Below are positions 33,500-41,204 of a DNA stretch of 41,340 nucleotides, piece after piece. Both the position numbers and the translations under genes were made by a program. The notes under the pieces are model-generated. The model worked only from the letters and a program-made list of their open reading frames with translations, made no database searches and had not been told where the DNA came from. How positions within the stretch are numbered: the stretch's first letter is position 1; every line of letters begins with the position of its first letter. The DNA comes from Alphaproteobacteria bacterium. Its GTDB lineage: Bacteria; Pseudomonadota; Alphaproteobacteria; GCA-2731375. The stretch is taken from contig JAJFGG010000130.1 in the NCBI GenBank assembly GCA_021776235.1, positions 1 to 41,340 of the forward strand, in the 5' to 3' direction.

Positions 33500-34540
33500 A
33501 TGGAATTCGATCTGATGGCCAGGGCGTCAACCTGGGCCGATGCCGCCGGTCTGGCCCGGCGCCTTGAGGACGCGGGCTTTTCCGGCATGCTGGTGACTGA
33601 GGCCAGCCAGGTGCCGTGGATGATGCTCGCGGCGGCGGCCATGGCCGCACCCACACTCGAATTCAGCACCGGTATCGCAGTGGCCTTTCCGCGCAGTCCG
33701 ATGATGTCGGCCCAGATCGCCTGGGAGTTGGCGCGAAATACCCAGGGGCGCTTCCGCCTCGGCCTTGGCAGTCAGGTCAAGGCGCATGTCACCCGGCGCT
33801 ATGCCTCGAACTTCGACAAGCCGGCGCCGCAGATGAAAGACTATCTGGCCGCCGTCAGGGCCTGCCTCCGCGCCTTCCGCCAAGACGGCCCGTTGCAACA
33901 CGACGGCCCCTATTATCAATTGAGCCTGCTGCCCGAACAATGGACGCCGGACCGGCACGATTATGAAGATATCAAACTCGATATCTCGGCCGTCGGCCCC
34001 TACATGACCAGGGTGGCCGGCGAACTGGCCGACGGCGTTCATGTGCACCCCATGCATTCCATGCCTTATATCGAAAAACGCCTGTTGCCGGATCTGGCAA
34101 TGGGCGCGGCAAGGGCGGGGCGCGACCCCGCTTCGATCGATCTGATCATTCCCGTCTTCGCTATTCCCGGCGACAGCGCCGAAGAGCGGGCGGCCGGCGT
34201 CCTGCGGGCCAAGACCCAGATCGGCTTTTACGGCGCAACGCCGAATTATGCCTTTCAGTTCGACGATCTGGGCTACGAGGGCATGCGCGACAAATTGCGG
34301 GTGCATCTGAAAAGCGGCGATACGGAGGCCCTGGTCGCCATGATCAGCGACGAGATGCTGGACCACTTTGGCCTGGTCGTCCGCTGGGATGACCTTGCGG
34401 ACAAACTGATCGCCCGCTATCAGGGTACCGCGGCCCGGGTGGTAATGTACTGGGCCGAGGAATCTATCCGCCAGAACCCCGGCAACCTTGGCAAATGGAG
34501 TGAAATCGCCCGCGCCGTCCGCGCCGCCGCCCCGGGGTAG
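33500..34540 (+). CDS. LLM-class (luciferase-like) oxidoreductase
   Basis: A 346-residue TIM-barrel flavin- or F420-dependent oxidoreductase. The family markers are LEDAGFSGMLVTEAS, AAAMAAPTLEFSTGIAVAFPR, RFRLGLGSQVKAHVTRRY and AVGPYMTRVAGELADGVHVHP. The overall pattern resembles the TIGR03617 group thought to use F420. The cofactor is not proven; the split-barrel protein at 9847 is another possible F420 user, but no F420 biosynthesis gene is in view. The GGAGGAC ribosome site is good. Confidence 0.88.
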   Translation: MEFDLMARASTWADAAGLARRLEDAGFSGMLVTEASQVPWMMLAAAAMAAPTLEFSTGIAVAFPRSPMMSAQIAWELARNTQGRFRLGLGSQVKAHVTRRYASNFDKPAPQMKDYLAAVRACLRAFRQDGPLQHDGPYYQLSLLPEQWTPDRHDYEDIKLDISAVGPYMTRVAGELADGVHVHPMHSMPYIEKRLLPDLAMGAARAGRDPASIDLIIPVFAIPGDSAEERAAGVLRAKTQIGFYGATPNYAFQFDDLGYEGMRDKLRVHLKSGDTEALVAMISDEMLDHFGLVVRWDDLADKLIARYQGTAARVVMYWAEESIRQNPGNLGKWSEIARAVRAAAPG

Positions 34541-34585
34541 ACTCTAAGGCCGCCGAAGATATGGTGAACTTAGTGCATTGCCGGT

Positions 34586-35347
34586 TCAGCCGTCCCAGAC
34601 TTCCTTGGGCAGGGGCAGACCGGCCAGTTCACGCTGGCCGATGGGGCCGTCGGGGGCAATATTCAGACCTTCCAGGACAAGCAGAATCTGCCGCACGTGC
34701 TGGGCCGTGTGCCAGGCAGTCCGCTCCAGGATATCGTGCAGTGATTGTGCGCCATAATAGGTGGCGACGGGGGCATCGAAATCCATGCTTTGCCCGTCCC
34801 CCTCCCACCAGGCCAGCAGGTCACGCCGCGCAATCTCGCCGTCATCGGCGATATCGGCAAAGCTGACCAGATCCTCCCCTGCTTCCAGTCCCAGAAACTC
34901 ATGGCTCAATTCGCCGCCCCGGGCGACCACCAGAAAGCCTCGGGTGATCTGAAATATATGGTAGGTCAACGTGCGATAGCTGCGCGGCCGGCCCGGCAGT
35001 TCCGACAACATCTGGCTATCGGGCAACTGGCGCAAATAGCGTTGCGCGGCGGCAAGGACCCAGTCCAGCCGTTGCACCAGTTCACCGGGGGCCAGGATGT
35101 CCGCGCCCTGGTCATCCAGGCCGAGAAAGGCGCCCACTTCGCGCAGGGATTGCCCTATGACATAGCGCTCACCCTTGGCCACCACGGGCACGGTGCGCAC
35201 GCCTAGCTGATGCAATTGCGCCAACCCATCCGGGTCGGCGACCACATTGATCGATTTGAAGTCAACCGCACGGGCCGACAAATGCTCCTTCAGGCGGAGA
35301 CAGCTGCTTCACCCGGGTTGCCAGAAAACCCTGATTGCTTCGTTCAT
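34586..35347 (-). CDS. Glutaredoxin-DinB fusion with in-frame TGA at the redox site: candidate selenoprotein
   Basis: A reading frame of 254 codons with one internal TGA (35311-35309, codon 13). The first 12 codons give MNEAIRVFWQPG; the TGA then stands where glutaredoxins have the first Cys (Q-P-G-U-S-S-C, Cys16 intact). The rest of the glutaredoxin domain follows (cis-Pro near residue 54 in RTVPVV) up to about residue 77. A DinB-type four-helix bundle occupies about 85-230 (TYHIFQITRGF and AWHTAQHVRQI, likely metal-binding His). AGAGGTGA precedes ATG 35347, two bases after the oxidoreductase stop. If TGA is selenocysteine the protein has a UxxC redox centre. Alternatives are a nonsense mutation, or a truncated product from TTG 35281. 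No selA, selB, selC or selD is in the window. Confidence 0.72.
35261..35279 (-). promoter_or_regulatory. Candidate bacterial SECIS stem-loop
   Basis: On the mRNA, GUCGGCCCGUGCGGUUGAC folds into a 7-pair stem (two G-U pairs) with the loop CGUGC, which contains the GU typical of bacterial SECIS loops. The loop begins about 36 bases after the UGA. A three-base bulge and four more pairs (AUUU/AAAU) may extend it. It was found by eye, without energy calculation. Confidence 0.45.
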
Positions 35348-35349
35348 GC

Positions 35350-36525
35350 TCACCTCTTGTGTCCCATGCGTTTGAATGTACGTTCGCGCTTTTCCAGCCA
35401 CCAGCCATATTGTGCCGGCCACATCTCAAAATTTGGATCGATGCCCAGATCCTGCGCCGCCTGCACGGCCCAGAACGGATTATACATGATTTCACGGCCC
35501 ACCGCGATGAGATCCGCATCTCCCGCCTGCAGGATGGCTTCAGCCTGCACACCATCCAGAATCAGTCCCACGGCCATGCTCATGATCGCCGCCTCGGCCT
35601 TGACGGCGGCGGCATAAGGCACCTGGAAACCCAACCCCCGGGGGATCAGGTTTACCGTCGCCGAAGCCGCATTGCCGCCAGACGAACAGTCGATGCAATC
35701 CACGTCCAGCGTTTTTAGTTCCTTTGCCAGGGCGATCGAATCGGCTAACTGCCAACCGTCTTCCGAACCATCGACAGAGGAGATGCGAAAGAACAGCGGT
35801 TTGTCCTCGGGCCACTGACGGCGCACTTCGCGGGTTACTTCCAGGGCCAGGCGCATGCGTCCCGCCAGATCATCGCCATAACCATCACGACGCTTGTTCG
35901 ACAGCGGCGAGAGAAACGACTGGATCAAATATCCATGGGCGCCATGAATTTCCAGAGCCTCGAAGCCGGCCGCATGGGCCCTGGCCGCACCCTGGCCGAA
36001 GGCCGTGACGATGTCAGCAATCTCGTCCTCGGCCAGTTGTCGTGGTACCAGCCAGCCTTCATCCGCCGGAATAGGAGACGGCCCAACCACTTCCCACGGC
36101 ACCTCTCCCCGGGCAATATCTTCATCGTTCAAGGCGCCCAGACCATCCCAGGGGCGTTGGGTCGCGGCCTTGCGGCCGGCATGGGCGATCTGAAGGCCCG
36201 GAACGGCGCCATGCCGCTTCATGATATTGACCAGGGGCTTCATGGCCTCGCCCTGTTCATCGCGCCAGATGCCCAGGCAGCCGTGGGTGATACGGCCACG
36301 CTCTTCCACCCCGGAGGCCTCGACAAAGATGATCCCCGCACCGCCACGGGCATAGCTGCCGCAATGCACCAGATGCCAATCGTTAGCGACACCGTCCTGG
36401 GCCGAATACTGGCAGAGCGGCGGCACCACGATGCGGTTGCGCGCCGTCATTGATTTAATGCTAACGGGTTGAAACAGCAGCGGCAGGTCCGTCTGCCGCC
36501 CTGCCTCCCCGGCGCTGTCGCTCAT
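35350..36525 (-). CDS. NADH:flavin oxidoreductase (Old Yellow Enzyme family, YqjM-like)
   Basis: A 391-residue FMN-dependent ene-reductase. The N-terminal LFQPVSIKSMTARNRIVVPPLCQYSAQDG has the YqjM-type Cys. The substrate-binding His is in EIHGAHGYLIQSFLSP, and LQIAHAGRKA, RISSVDGSEDGW and AVGREIMYNPFW complete the barrel. ATG 36525 has AGGAG seven bases upstream. The following glutaredoxin-like gene starts two bases after its stop, so the pair is an operon and may share a redox function. Confidence 0.93.
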   Translation of the reverse strand: MSDSAGEAGRQTDLPLLFQPVSIKSMTARNRIVVPPLCQYSAQDGVANDWHLVHCGSYARGGAGIIFVEASGVEERGRITHGCLGIWRDEQGEAMKPLVNIMKRHGAVPGLQIAHAGRKAATQRPWDGLGALNDEDIARGEVPWEVVGPSPIPADEGWLVPRQLAEDEIADIVTAFGQGAARAHAAGFEALEIHGAHGYLIQSFLSPLSNKRRDGYGDDLAGRMRLALEVTREVRRQWPEDKPLFFRISSVDGSEDGWQLADSIALAKELKTLDVDCIDCSSGGNAASATVNLIPRGLGFQVPYAAAVKAEAAIMSMAVGLILDGVQAEAILQAGDADLIAVGREIMYNPFWAVQAAQDLGIDPNFEMWPAQYGWWLEKRERTFKRMGHKR

Positions 36526-36535
36526 GGTTTCGCTC

Positions 36536-36680
36536 CTACCAAAGATTTTCCACGATCCATTGTCGCAGCAAGACGGCGATCTGGTCGCTGTTAGTATCCA
36601 ACATGGGTGCATGGGTATTGCCATGTATGTCCCGTTCTGGCAATTCCAAGCAGGCCGCATCGACGCCGGACCGCGCCATT
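36536..36680 (-). pseudogene. C-terminal remnant of an alpha/beta hydrolase
   Basis: The minus frame ending at 36536 reads RSGVDAACLELPERDIHGNTHAPMLDTNSD..., close to the last 45-50 residues of alpha/beta hydrolases (the pattern GIHGNGHMMMLEKN with the catalytic His). Upstream in the same frame the similarity stops and no start or nucleophile Ser motif is found. The left boundary is approximate. It appears to be the relic of a gene that once preceded the flavin oxidoreductase; its TAG lies in that gene's ribosome site. Confidence 0.5.
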
Positions 36681-36821
36681 TTGCATGCCAACCAACCTAT
36701 AGGGCAAAGACCGGGGATGCATTGCCCAGAACCCCGTCTATGGTCATACTGTAGCCTAGATGCGATGTGAATAATCGGGCCGGGCAGCAACAGATAGGCT
36801 ACAGGAAAAGGGGGGCAGGGC

Positions 36822-37202
36822 ATGCCGTTGGAATATATTGATCACTATAACGTAGTTACCACCAATGCGGCCGAGTCGGCGAAATTTTATGTCGACGTGC
36901 TGGGCCTACGGATCGGCGACAGGCCGCCCTTCAAGTTTCCCGGTGCCTGGGTTTATTGTGATGACAAGCCGGTGCTGCATTTGATCGAGCGGGCGGAAAT
37001 TCCCGACGGCACGGGCCGGGTGGATCACGTGGCCTTCCGTTGCACGGGTTATGGCGATATGAAACAGCGCCTGGAAAACGCTGGTGTCGCTTATGATGAA
37101 CGGATCGTGCCGAAATTCAATTTGACCCAGCTGTTCCTGCAAAGTCCCGATGGCCTGAAGCTTGAATTGACCTTCTCTGAAGAATCCGTCGCCGCCGGAT
37201 AA
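36822..37202 (+). CDS. VOC/glyoxalase-family protein
   Basis: A 126-residue vicinal-oxygen-chelate protein. Two beta-alpha-beta-beta-beta modules are visible: DHYNVVTTNAAESAKFYVDVLGLRIG and DHVAFRCTGYGDMKQRLENAGV. Likely metal ligands are His8, the His in PVLHLIE, the His of DHVAF and Glu in KLELTF. The family includes isomerases, dioxygenases and resistance proteins, so no activity can be assigned. The ribosome site is GCAGGG. It is divergent from the flavin oxidoreductase. Confidence 0.85.
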   Translation: MPLEYIDHYNVVTTNAAESAKFYVDVLGLRIGDRPPFKFPGAWVYCDDKPVLHLIERAEIPDGTGRVDHVAFRCTGYGDMKQRLENAGVAYDERIVPKFNLTQLFLQSPDGLKLELTFSEESVAAG

Positions 37203-37293
37203 ACCTGCCGCAACGCTGCCCAGGCCCTCGCTTCGACAAAAGGCGGCCCAAGGGGGCGGCGTTTGCGGGATGCCTTGACAGGGCGTGACCGTC

Positions 37294-37311
37294 CCGGAAG
37301 CCGGCTTTTTT
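37294..37311 (+). terminator. Weak terminator after VOC gene
   Basis: CCGG-AAG-CCGG followed by C and six T. The stem has only four pairs. The 258-base gap up to the methyltransferase also has TTGACA at 37275 and the dyad CCGGG-AAAATTTT-CCGG at 37315-37331, either of which may belong to the next promoter. Confidence 0.35.
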
Positions 37312-37460
37312 GCACCGGGAAAATTTTCCGGTTTCCAGATGGACGGCCGGGGCGCGAATGTCTTCAAGATAGACCAGGGGGCGTCGCTGAACGGTCAACC
37401 AGCTCGCCCATCATATCTATCGAGCGCCCATCAATTTGTCCTCCAAAGAAGGAACCTCGT

Positions 37461-38501
37461 ATGAGTAGAGTCCCGAACGACCCCACCGCCGGCAAGAACT
37501 CCGAACGGCTGAATGAACTGGCCTTTTCTTTCAAGAAAAGCCAGGCCCTGGCGGCGGCATTGGAGTGCGGCCTGTTCACCGCATTGTCCAAGGGCGCGTC
37601 CACACCGCAGGAAATCGGCGTCCATTGCAGCATCGACCCGGAAACCGCCGACCGCCTGCTGATTATCTGCAAGGCCATGGATCTGGTGCGCGAAGTGGAC
37701 GGACGCAATATCAATCTGGACGATGTAGAGCGCTTCCTGGTGCGAGAGGCACCAACCTATTTCGGCGACTACCTTCGCTTCACGATCCCTACGGAATATC
37801 AGGAATGGCAGGGCTTCGCCAACAATTTGGCCGACGTCAGCTCCCGACGGCCGCCCTCGAAACTGTACGAAGGCGATCTGGACGACCCGGCACGCGCCCG
37901 CGAGTTCACCACTGCAGGCTACAACTCCTCCATCGCCCTGGCCCATCGTCTGGCCAAGCGGTTTGATTTTTCCCGCTTTAAGCATTGGCTGGATTTCGCG
38001 GGCGGCTCGGGCTGCTACGCCATCGCCGCCTGTGAACGCCATTCCGGGCTGGTGGTAACCGTCAAGGACCACCCGAATGTCATTCCGGTGACCCGGGAAT
38101 TTATCGCCAAACATGGTCTGGAACAGCGCATCACCGCCCTGCCCGGCGATTTTCTGAAGGTTGAGGACTACCCGGGCGACTGTGATCTGATTTCCTATAT
38201 CACGCCACTGCACTGGTATCTGCGCGACGACGTGTTGCAAACCTTGCGCCGGGCCTATGCTGCTCTGCCGCCGGGCGGTGGCATATTGATTGTCGGATAT
38301 ATGCTGAACGACGAGCGTTCGGGACCCGTCGACCCGGCCTTCTACCATTTGCAGGCGATCCGCGAAGGGCATTATACCGGTCATGTTCCAAGCGGCCCGG
38401 AATACGTTTCCTATTTACAGGATACCGGCTTTGTCGAGGCCAGGTACGAGTGGCTGCTTGCCAATCGCCTCGGCCAAATCGAAGCCCGCAAGCCCGAATG
38501 A
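37461..38501 (+). CDS. Class I O-methyltransferase (ASMT/hydroxyneurosporene type)
   Basis: A 346-residue SAM-dependent methyltransferase. The N-terminal winged-helix dimerisation domain (FSFKKSQALAAALECGLFTALSKGA, CSIDPETADRLLIICKAMDLV) is followed by the Rossmann domain with motif I WLDFAGGSGCYAIA. The YITPLHWYLRDDVLQTLRRAYAALPPGGGILI segment carries His in the position of the catalytic base of plant-type O-methyltransferases. ATG 37461 was chosen (GAAGGAA upstream); the frame is open to 37263 but without family likeness. It heads a three-gene operon with the LeuA-like and GNAT genes. Confidence 0.9.
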   Translation: MSRVPNDPTAGKNSERLNELAFSFKKSQALAAALECGLFTALSKGASTPQEIGVHCSIDPETADRLLIICKAMDLVREVDGRNINLDDVERFLVREAPTYFGDYLRFTIPTEYQEWQGFANNLADVSSRRPPSKLYEGDLDDPARAREFTTAGYNSSIALAHRLAKRFDFSRFKHWLDFAGGSGCYAIAACERHSGLVVTVKDHPNVIPVTREFIAKHGLEQRITALPGDFLKVEDYPGDCDLISYITPLHWYLRDDVLQTLRRAYAALPPGGGILIVGYMLNDERSGPVDPAFYHLQAIREGHYTGHVPSGPEYVSYLQDTGFVEARYEWLLANRLGQIEARKPE

Positions 38502-38528
38502 GTCCCCAAATGATTTAGGGATGACGCC

Positions 38529-39425
38529 ATGAAGAACGAGACAATTCGCATCTACGACACATCCCTGCGGGACGGCCTGCGCAACTCGGGCATAGCGATC
38601 GATCTGGACGATAAGGTCCGGTTCATCCGGCAACTTGAACGCCTGGGCGTCAGTGATATTGAAGTCGGCTTCGGCGGACCCAGTCAGGTCGAAGCCATGA
38701 CCCGCCTGGCCGGGGCCGTGACGGCACCAGTGCTATACGGCCTCAGCCGCGTGAACCGGCGGGATGTCGACCGTGTCCTCGACAGTCTTGCAGGGGCCTG
38801 CCATCCGGGCATAAATATTTTCAGCCCAACGTCTGAGGCATTTCTCGGTCACGCCGACCAGACGCCGGCGCAAGCGCTAAAGGCATCGGTCAAGGCGGTC
38901 AGCCACGCCAAATGCCGGGTGGAACATGTCGTGTTTTCGGCCCAGGACGCGCCCGGGGCGGAACGGAACTTTTTGCACGAACTGCTGGATGCGGTAATCG
39001 CGGCCGGCGCGACGGCAATTTCGGTGGCTGATACAACAGGCCAGGCCCTGCCCCGCGAGTTCGGCCGGTTGTGCCGTGAATTGCGTGACGCGGCGCAAGA
39101 TTGGCCGGATCTGATCCTTAGCGTCCATTGCCATAACGGCCTGGGTCTTGCGGTAGCCAATAGCGCCGCCGCTATCGAGAACGGCGCCCGACAGGTGGAA
39201 TGTACGGTCAACGGCATGGGTGAAAATGGCAACAACACCAGCCTGCAGGCGGTCGCCCGGTTGTTGCGGCGGCGCGCGGACGCCTTTCCCAACCTACGCT
39301 GCGGGCTGGACCCGGCGGCGTTTGCGGCAACAGAGCAGCTATTGGCGGAAATCGTCCGTCCAACCGATGATGCCAACTCCGACGTCGTCGACCTTCTCCG
39401 CCGGCGGGGCGGCGGAAACGCATGA
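38529..39425 (+). CDS. LeuA/HMGL-like pyruvate-type aldolase or synthase
   Basis: A 298-residue TIM barrel of the DRE-TIM family, which cleaves or forms carbon-carbon bonds next to a 2-oxo or acyl-CoA group. It has YDTSLRDG (metal Asp10, Arg14, Asp15), HCHNGLGLAVAN (His200, His202) and NGMGENGNNTSLQAV. It is much shorter than isopropylmalate synthase and lacks the regulatory domain. The usual LeuA sequence RDGEQ is RDGLR here, and the usual FSxEDA is FSAQDA (Gln139). The product therefore cannot be called LeuA. SD AGGGATGA is placed well; the GNAT gene overlaps its stop by ATGA. Confidence 0.85.
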   Translation: MKNETIRIYDTSLRDGLRNSGIAIDLDDKVRFIRQLERLGVSDIEVGFGGPSQVEAMTRLAGAVTAPVLYGLSRVNRRDVDRVLDSLAGACHPGINIFSPTSEAFLGHADQTPAQALKASVKAVSHAKCRVEHVVFSAQDAPGAERNFLHELLDAVIAAGATAISVADTTGQALPREFGRLCRELRDAAQDWPDLILSVHCHNGLGLAVANSAAAIENGARQVECTVNGMGENGNNTSLQAVARLLRRRADAFPNLRCGLDPAAFAATEQLLAEIVRPTDDANSDVVDLLRRRGGGNA

Positions 39426-40177
39426 GCATGCCAACCAATCCGACGAGATCGAAACTACCGGTCGGGGATGCCATGGCGGTCTTGCCGGATGGGCGTCGGC
39501 CGGGGCGCGAAACCCTTACCGGCACATCCGTCGTGATCGCGCCGATCGACCTGGCCCGCCATGGCCGCGATTTGTATACCGCCGCCTGTGGCCCTGCGGG
39601 CGACCAGACAGGCGCAATGTGGACTTACATGAGCTTCGGCCCGTTTGACGGTTTCGAGGCATTTCGTGGCTGGCTTGCGCCACAGGCGGAAAGCGAGGAC
39701 CCTTTGGTCTTCGCAATTGTAGACAAGGCCAGCGGCACCGCGTGCGGCATGGCCAGTTATCTTCGGATCGTACCCCATTGGGCCAGTTGCGAGGTCGGCT
39801 CGATCTGGTACGCACCGTCATTGGCGCGCAGCCGCGCGGCAACCGAAGCGATGTATTTGATGGCGCGCCATGTCTTCGACGATCTGGGCTACCGCCGCTA
39901 TGAATGGAAATGCGATACACTCAACGCCGCCTCGCGCCGCGCGGCGCTACGCCTCGGGTTCCAATACGAGGGCGAATTTCGCCAGCATATGATTTATAAG
40001 GGCCGCAACCGCGATACCGCATGGTTCGCCATGACTGATCAGGACTGGGGGACGGCAAAAGCAGCTTTCGAGGCTTGGTTGGCGGATGGGAACTTCGATG
40101 CGGACGGGCGCCAGCGCCGCAGCCTCGTGGATTTTCGAGCCGGCTATGAAGATAGTCTTTTGCAAAATGGCCAATAA
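39422..40177 (+). CDS. GNAT N-acetyltransferase (RimJ/RimL type)
   Basis: A 251-residue acetyl-CoA-dependent transferase of the Acetyltransf_3/RimL group. The core is VFAIVDKASGTACGMASYLRI, CEVGSIWYAPSLARSRAATEAMYLMA, YRRYEWKCDTLNAASRRAALRLGFQYEGEFRQHMIYKG. The R-S-R-A-A-T-E stretch corresponds to the CoA pyrophosphate loop. The acceptor is not known. It is translationally coupled (ATGA) to the LeuA-like gene, which makes an unknown three-enzyme pathway with the methyltransferase plausible. Confidence 0.88.
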   Translation: MSMPTNPTRSKLPVGDAMAVLPDGRRPGRETLTGTSVVIAPIDLARHGRDLYTAACGPAGDQTGAMWTYMSFGPFDGFEAFRGWLAPQAESEDPLVFAIVDKASGTACGMASYLRIVPHWASCEVGSIWYAPSLARSRAATEAMYLMARHVFDDLGYRRYEWKCDTLNAASRRAALRLGFQYEGEFRQHMIYKGRNRDTAWFAMTDQDWGTAKAAFEAWLADGNFDADGRQRRSLVDFRAGYEDSLLQNGQ

Positions 40178-40385
40178 CCCAACGCGAACAGACTTCTGAA
40201 GCCGCAAAATTCATCGGTTTTGACGATCGAGCAACCGCGCTGGTGCGGCAGTCCACCATGCCGGTAGCGAGCGGATAATTTGCACCACAAATTGGACGCT
40301 AGCCTTTAAGTGTTTAATTATTAAAGATGTATATGGTAAACGTAGAGTGATTCGTTCGCATACTTTTCTTTCGGGAGAGGCGAAA

Positions 40386-41204
40386 ATGAAACTCTATATT
40401 CGCAAATTCTTGGTACTTGTCGCAGTCGCTGCCTTAACCTTACAGCCGGTTCTGGCGCAAGCCCAAGTCGCAGTTGGGAACGCCAATAAAATCGTCTCCG
40501 GCGTGCGCGGCGTATTGCAGTCCAATACCCGAACCTTGGTCCTTAAGGACGAGGTATACAGCAACGAGAATGTGAACACAGACGCCGATAGCGCCGGGCG
40601 TTTTGTTTTCCTTGACGATACGCTGCTGTCCATAGGCGCCAGTTCGTCCGTGACGCTGGACAAGTTCATCTTCGACGCTGACGCCAGTAAGTCCCAGGTT
40701 GCCATTTCCATGAGCAAGGGCGTGATGCGGTTCGTGTCGGGCAAATTACCAAAGAATCTATATTCCATTCGCACGCCGACGGCCCTAATCGGCATCAGGG
40801 GGACGATCCTGGTGATCACGGTTGCGCTTAATGGCTTAACCACCGTCTCGGTAATCGAAGGTGTGGCGACGGTCAGCGCGGCAGGCGCGACAACAACCGT
40901 GAACGCGGGATTCTCAACCTCCGTGTCAACGGGTGCGCCGCCTGCGCCACCGTCCGGCACACCGCCCGCTCCGCCACAAGTTCAAGCCATGCAAACTGCC
41001 CTGGGACCGGACCCGGGCATCGCCACAACCGGACAAGCCAGCACCGGCCTGGGCGGCTTATCGACCGGGGCAGTGCTGGGCGGGGTGGCCTTGGCGGCGG
41101 CCATAGGGGCGGCTATCGCGGCTGCTTCGGACGACAACAACAACGCCAGCGTTAGCACCAACGAATCGACAACCAGCACCTCAACCTCTACTGCCACCAA
41201 CTAG
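40386..41204 (+). CDS. FecR-domain exported protein
   Basis: A 272-residue protein with a Sec signal (MKLYIRKFLVLVAVAALTLQ, cut near LAQA-QVAVG). The FecR domain spans about 35-165: RGVLQSNTRTLVLKDEVYSNENV, LLSIGASSSVTLDKF, RTPTALIGIRGTI. The C-terminal half is Ala/Pro/Gly-rich, with a hydrophobic patch (GGVALAAAIGAAIAAAS) and a Ser/Thr repeat end. Such proteins occur in alphaproteobacteria near stress or surface genes; they are not FecI-linked anti-sigma factors. ATG 40386 follows GGAGAGG. The 208 bases before it hold AT-rich promoter-like DNA. Its stop is 18 bases from the end of an IS630 transposase frame. Confidence 0.86.
   Translation: MKLYIRKFLVLVAVAALTLQPVLAQAQVAVGNANKIVSGVRGVLQSNTRTLVLKDEVYSNENVNTDADSAGRFVFLDDTLLSIGASSSVTLDKFIFDADASKSQVAISMSKGVMRFVSGKLPKNLYSIRTPTALIGIRGTILVITVALNGLTTVSVIEGVATVSAAGATTTVNAGFSTSVSTGAPPAPPSGTPPAPPQVQAMQTALGPDPGIATTGQASTGLGGLSTGAVLGGVALAAAIGAAIAAASDDNNNASVSTNESTTSTSTSTATN

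Noticed and set aside
36536-36823. 95-codon frame as a complete gene
   Set aside because: Only the last 45-50 residues resemble a protein family; treated as a gene remnant.
40306-40324. Three TTAA motifs before the FecR gene as a CtrA site
   Set aside because: Spacings are 4 and 3 bases, not 7.
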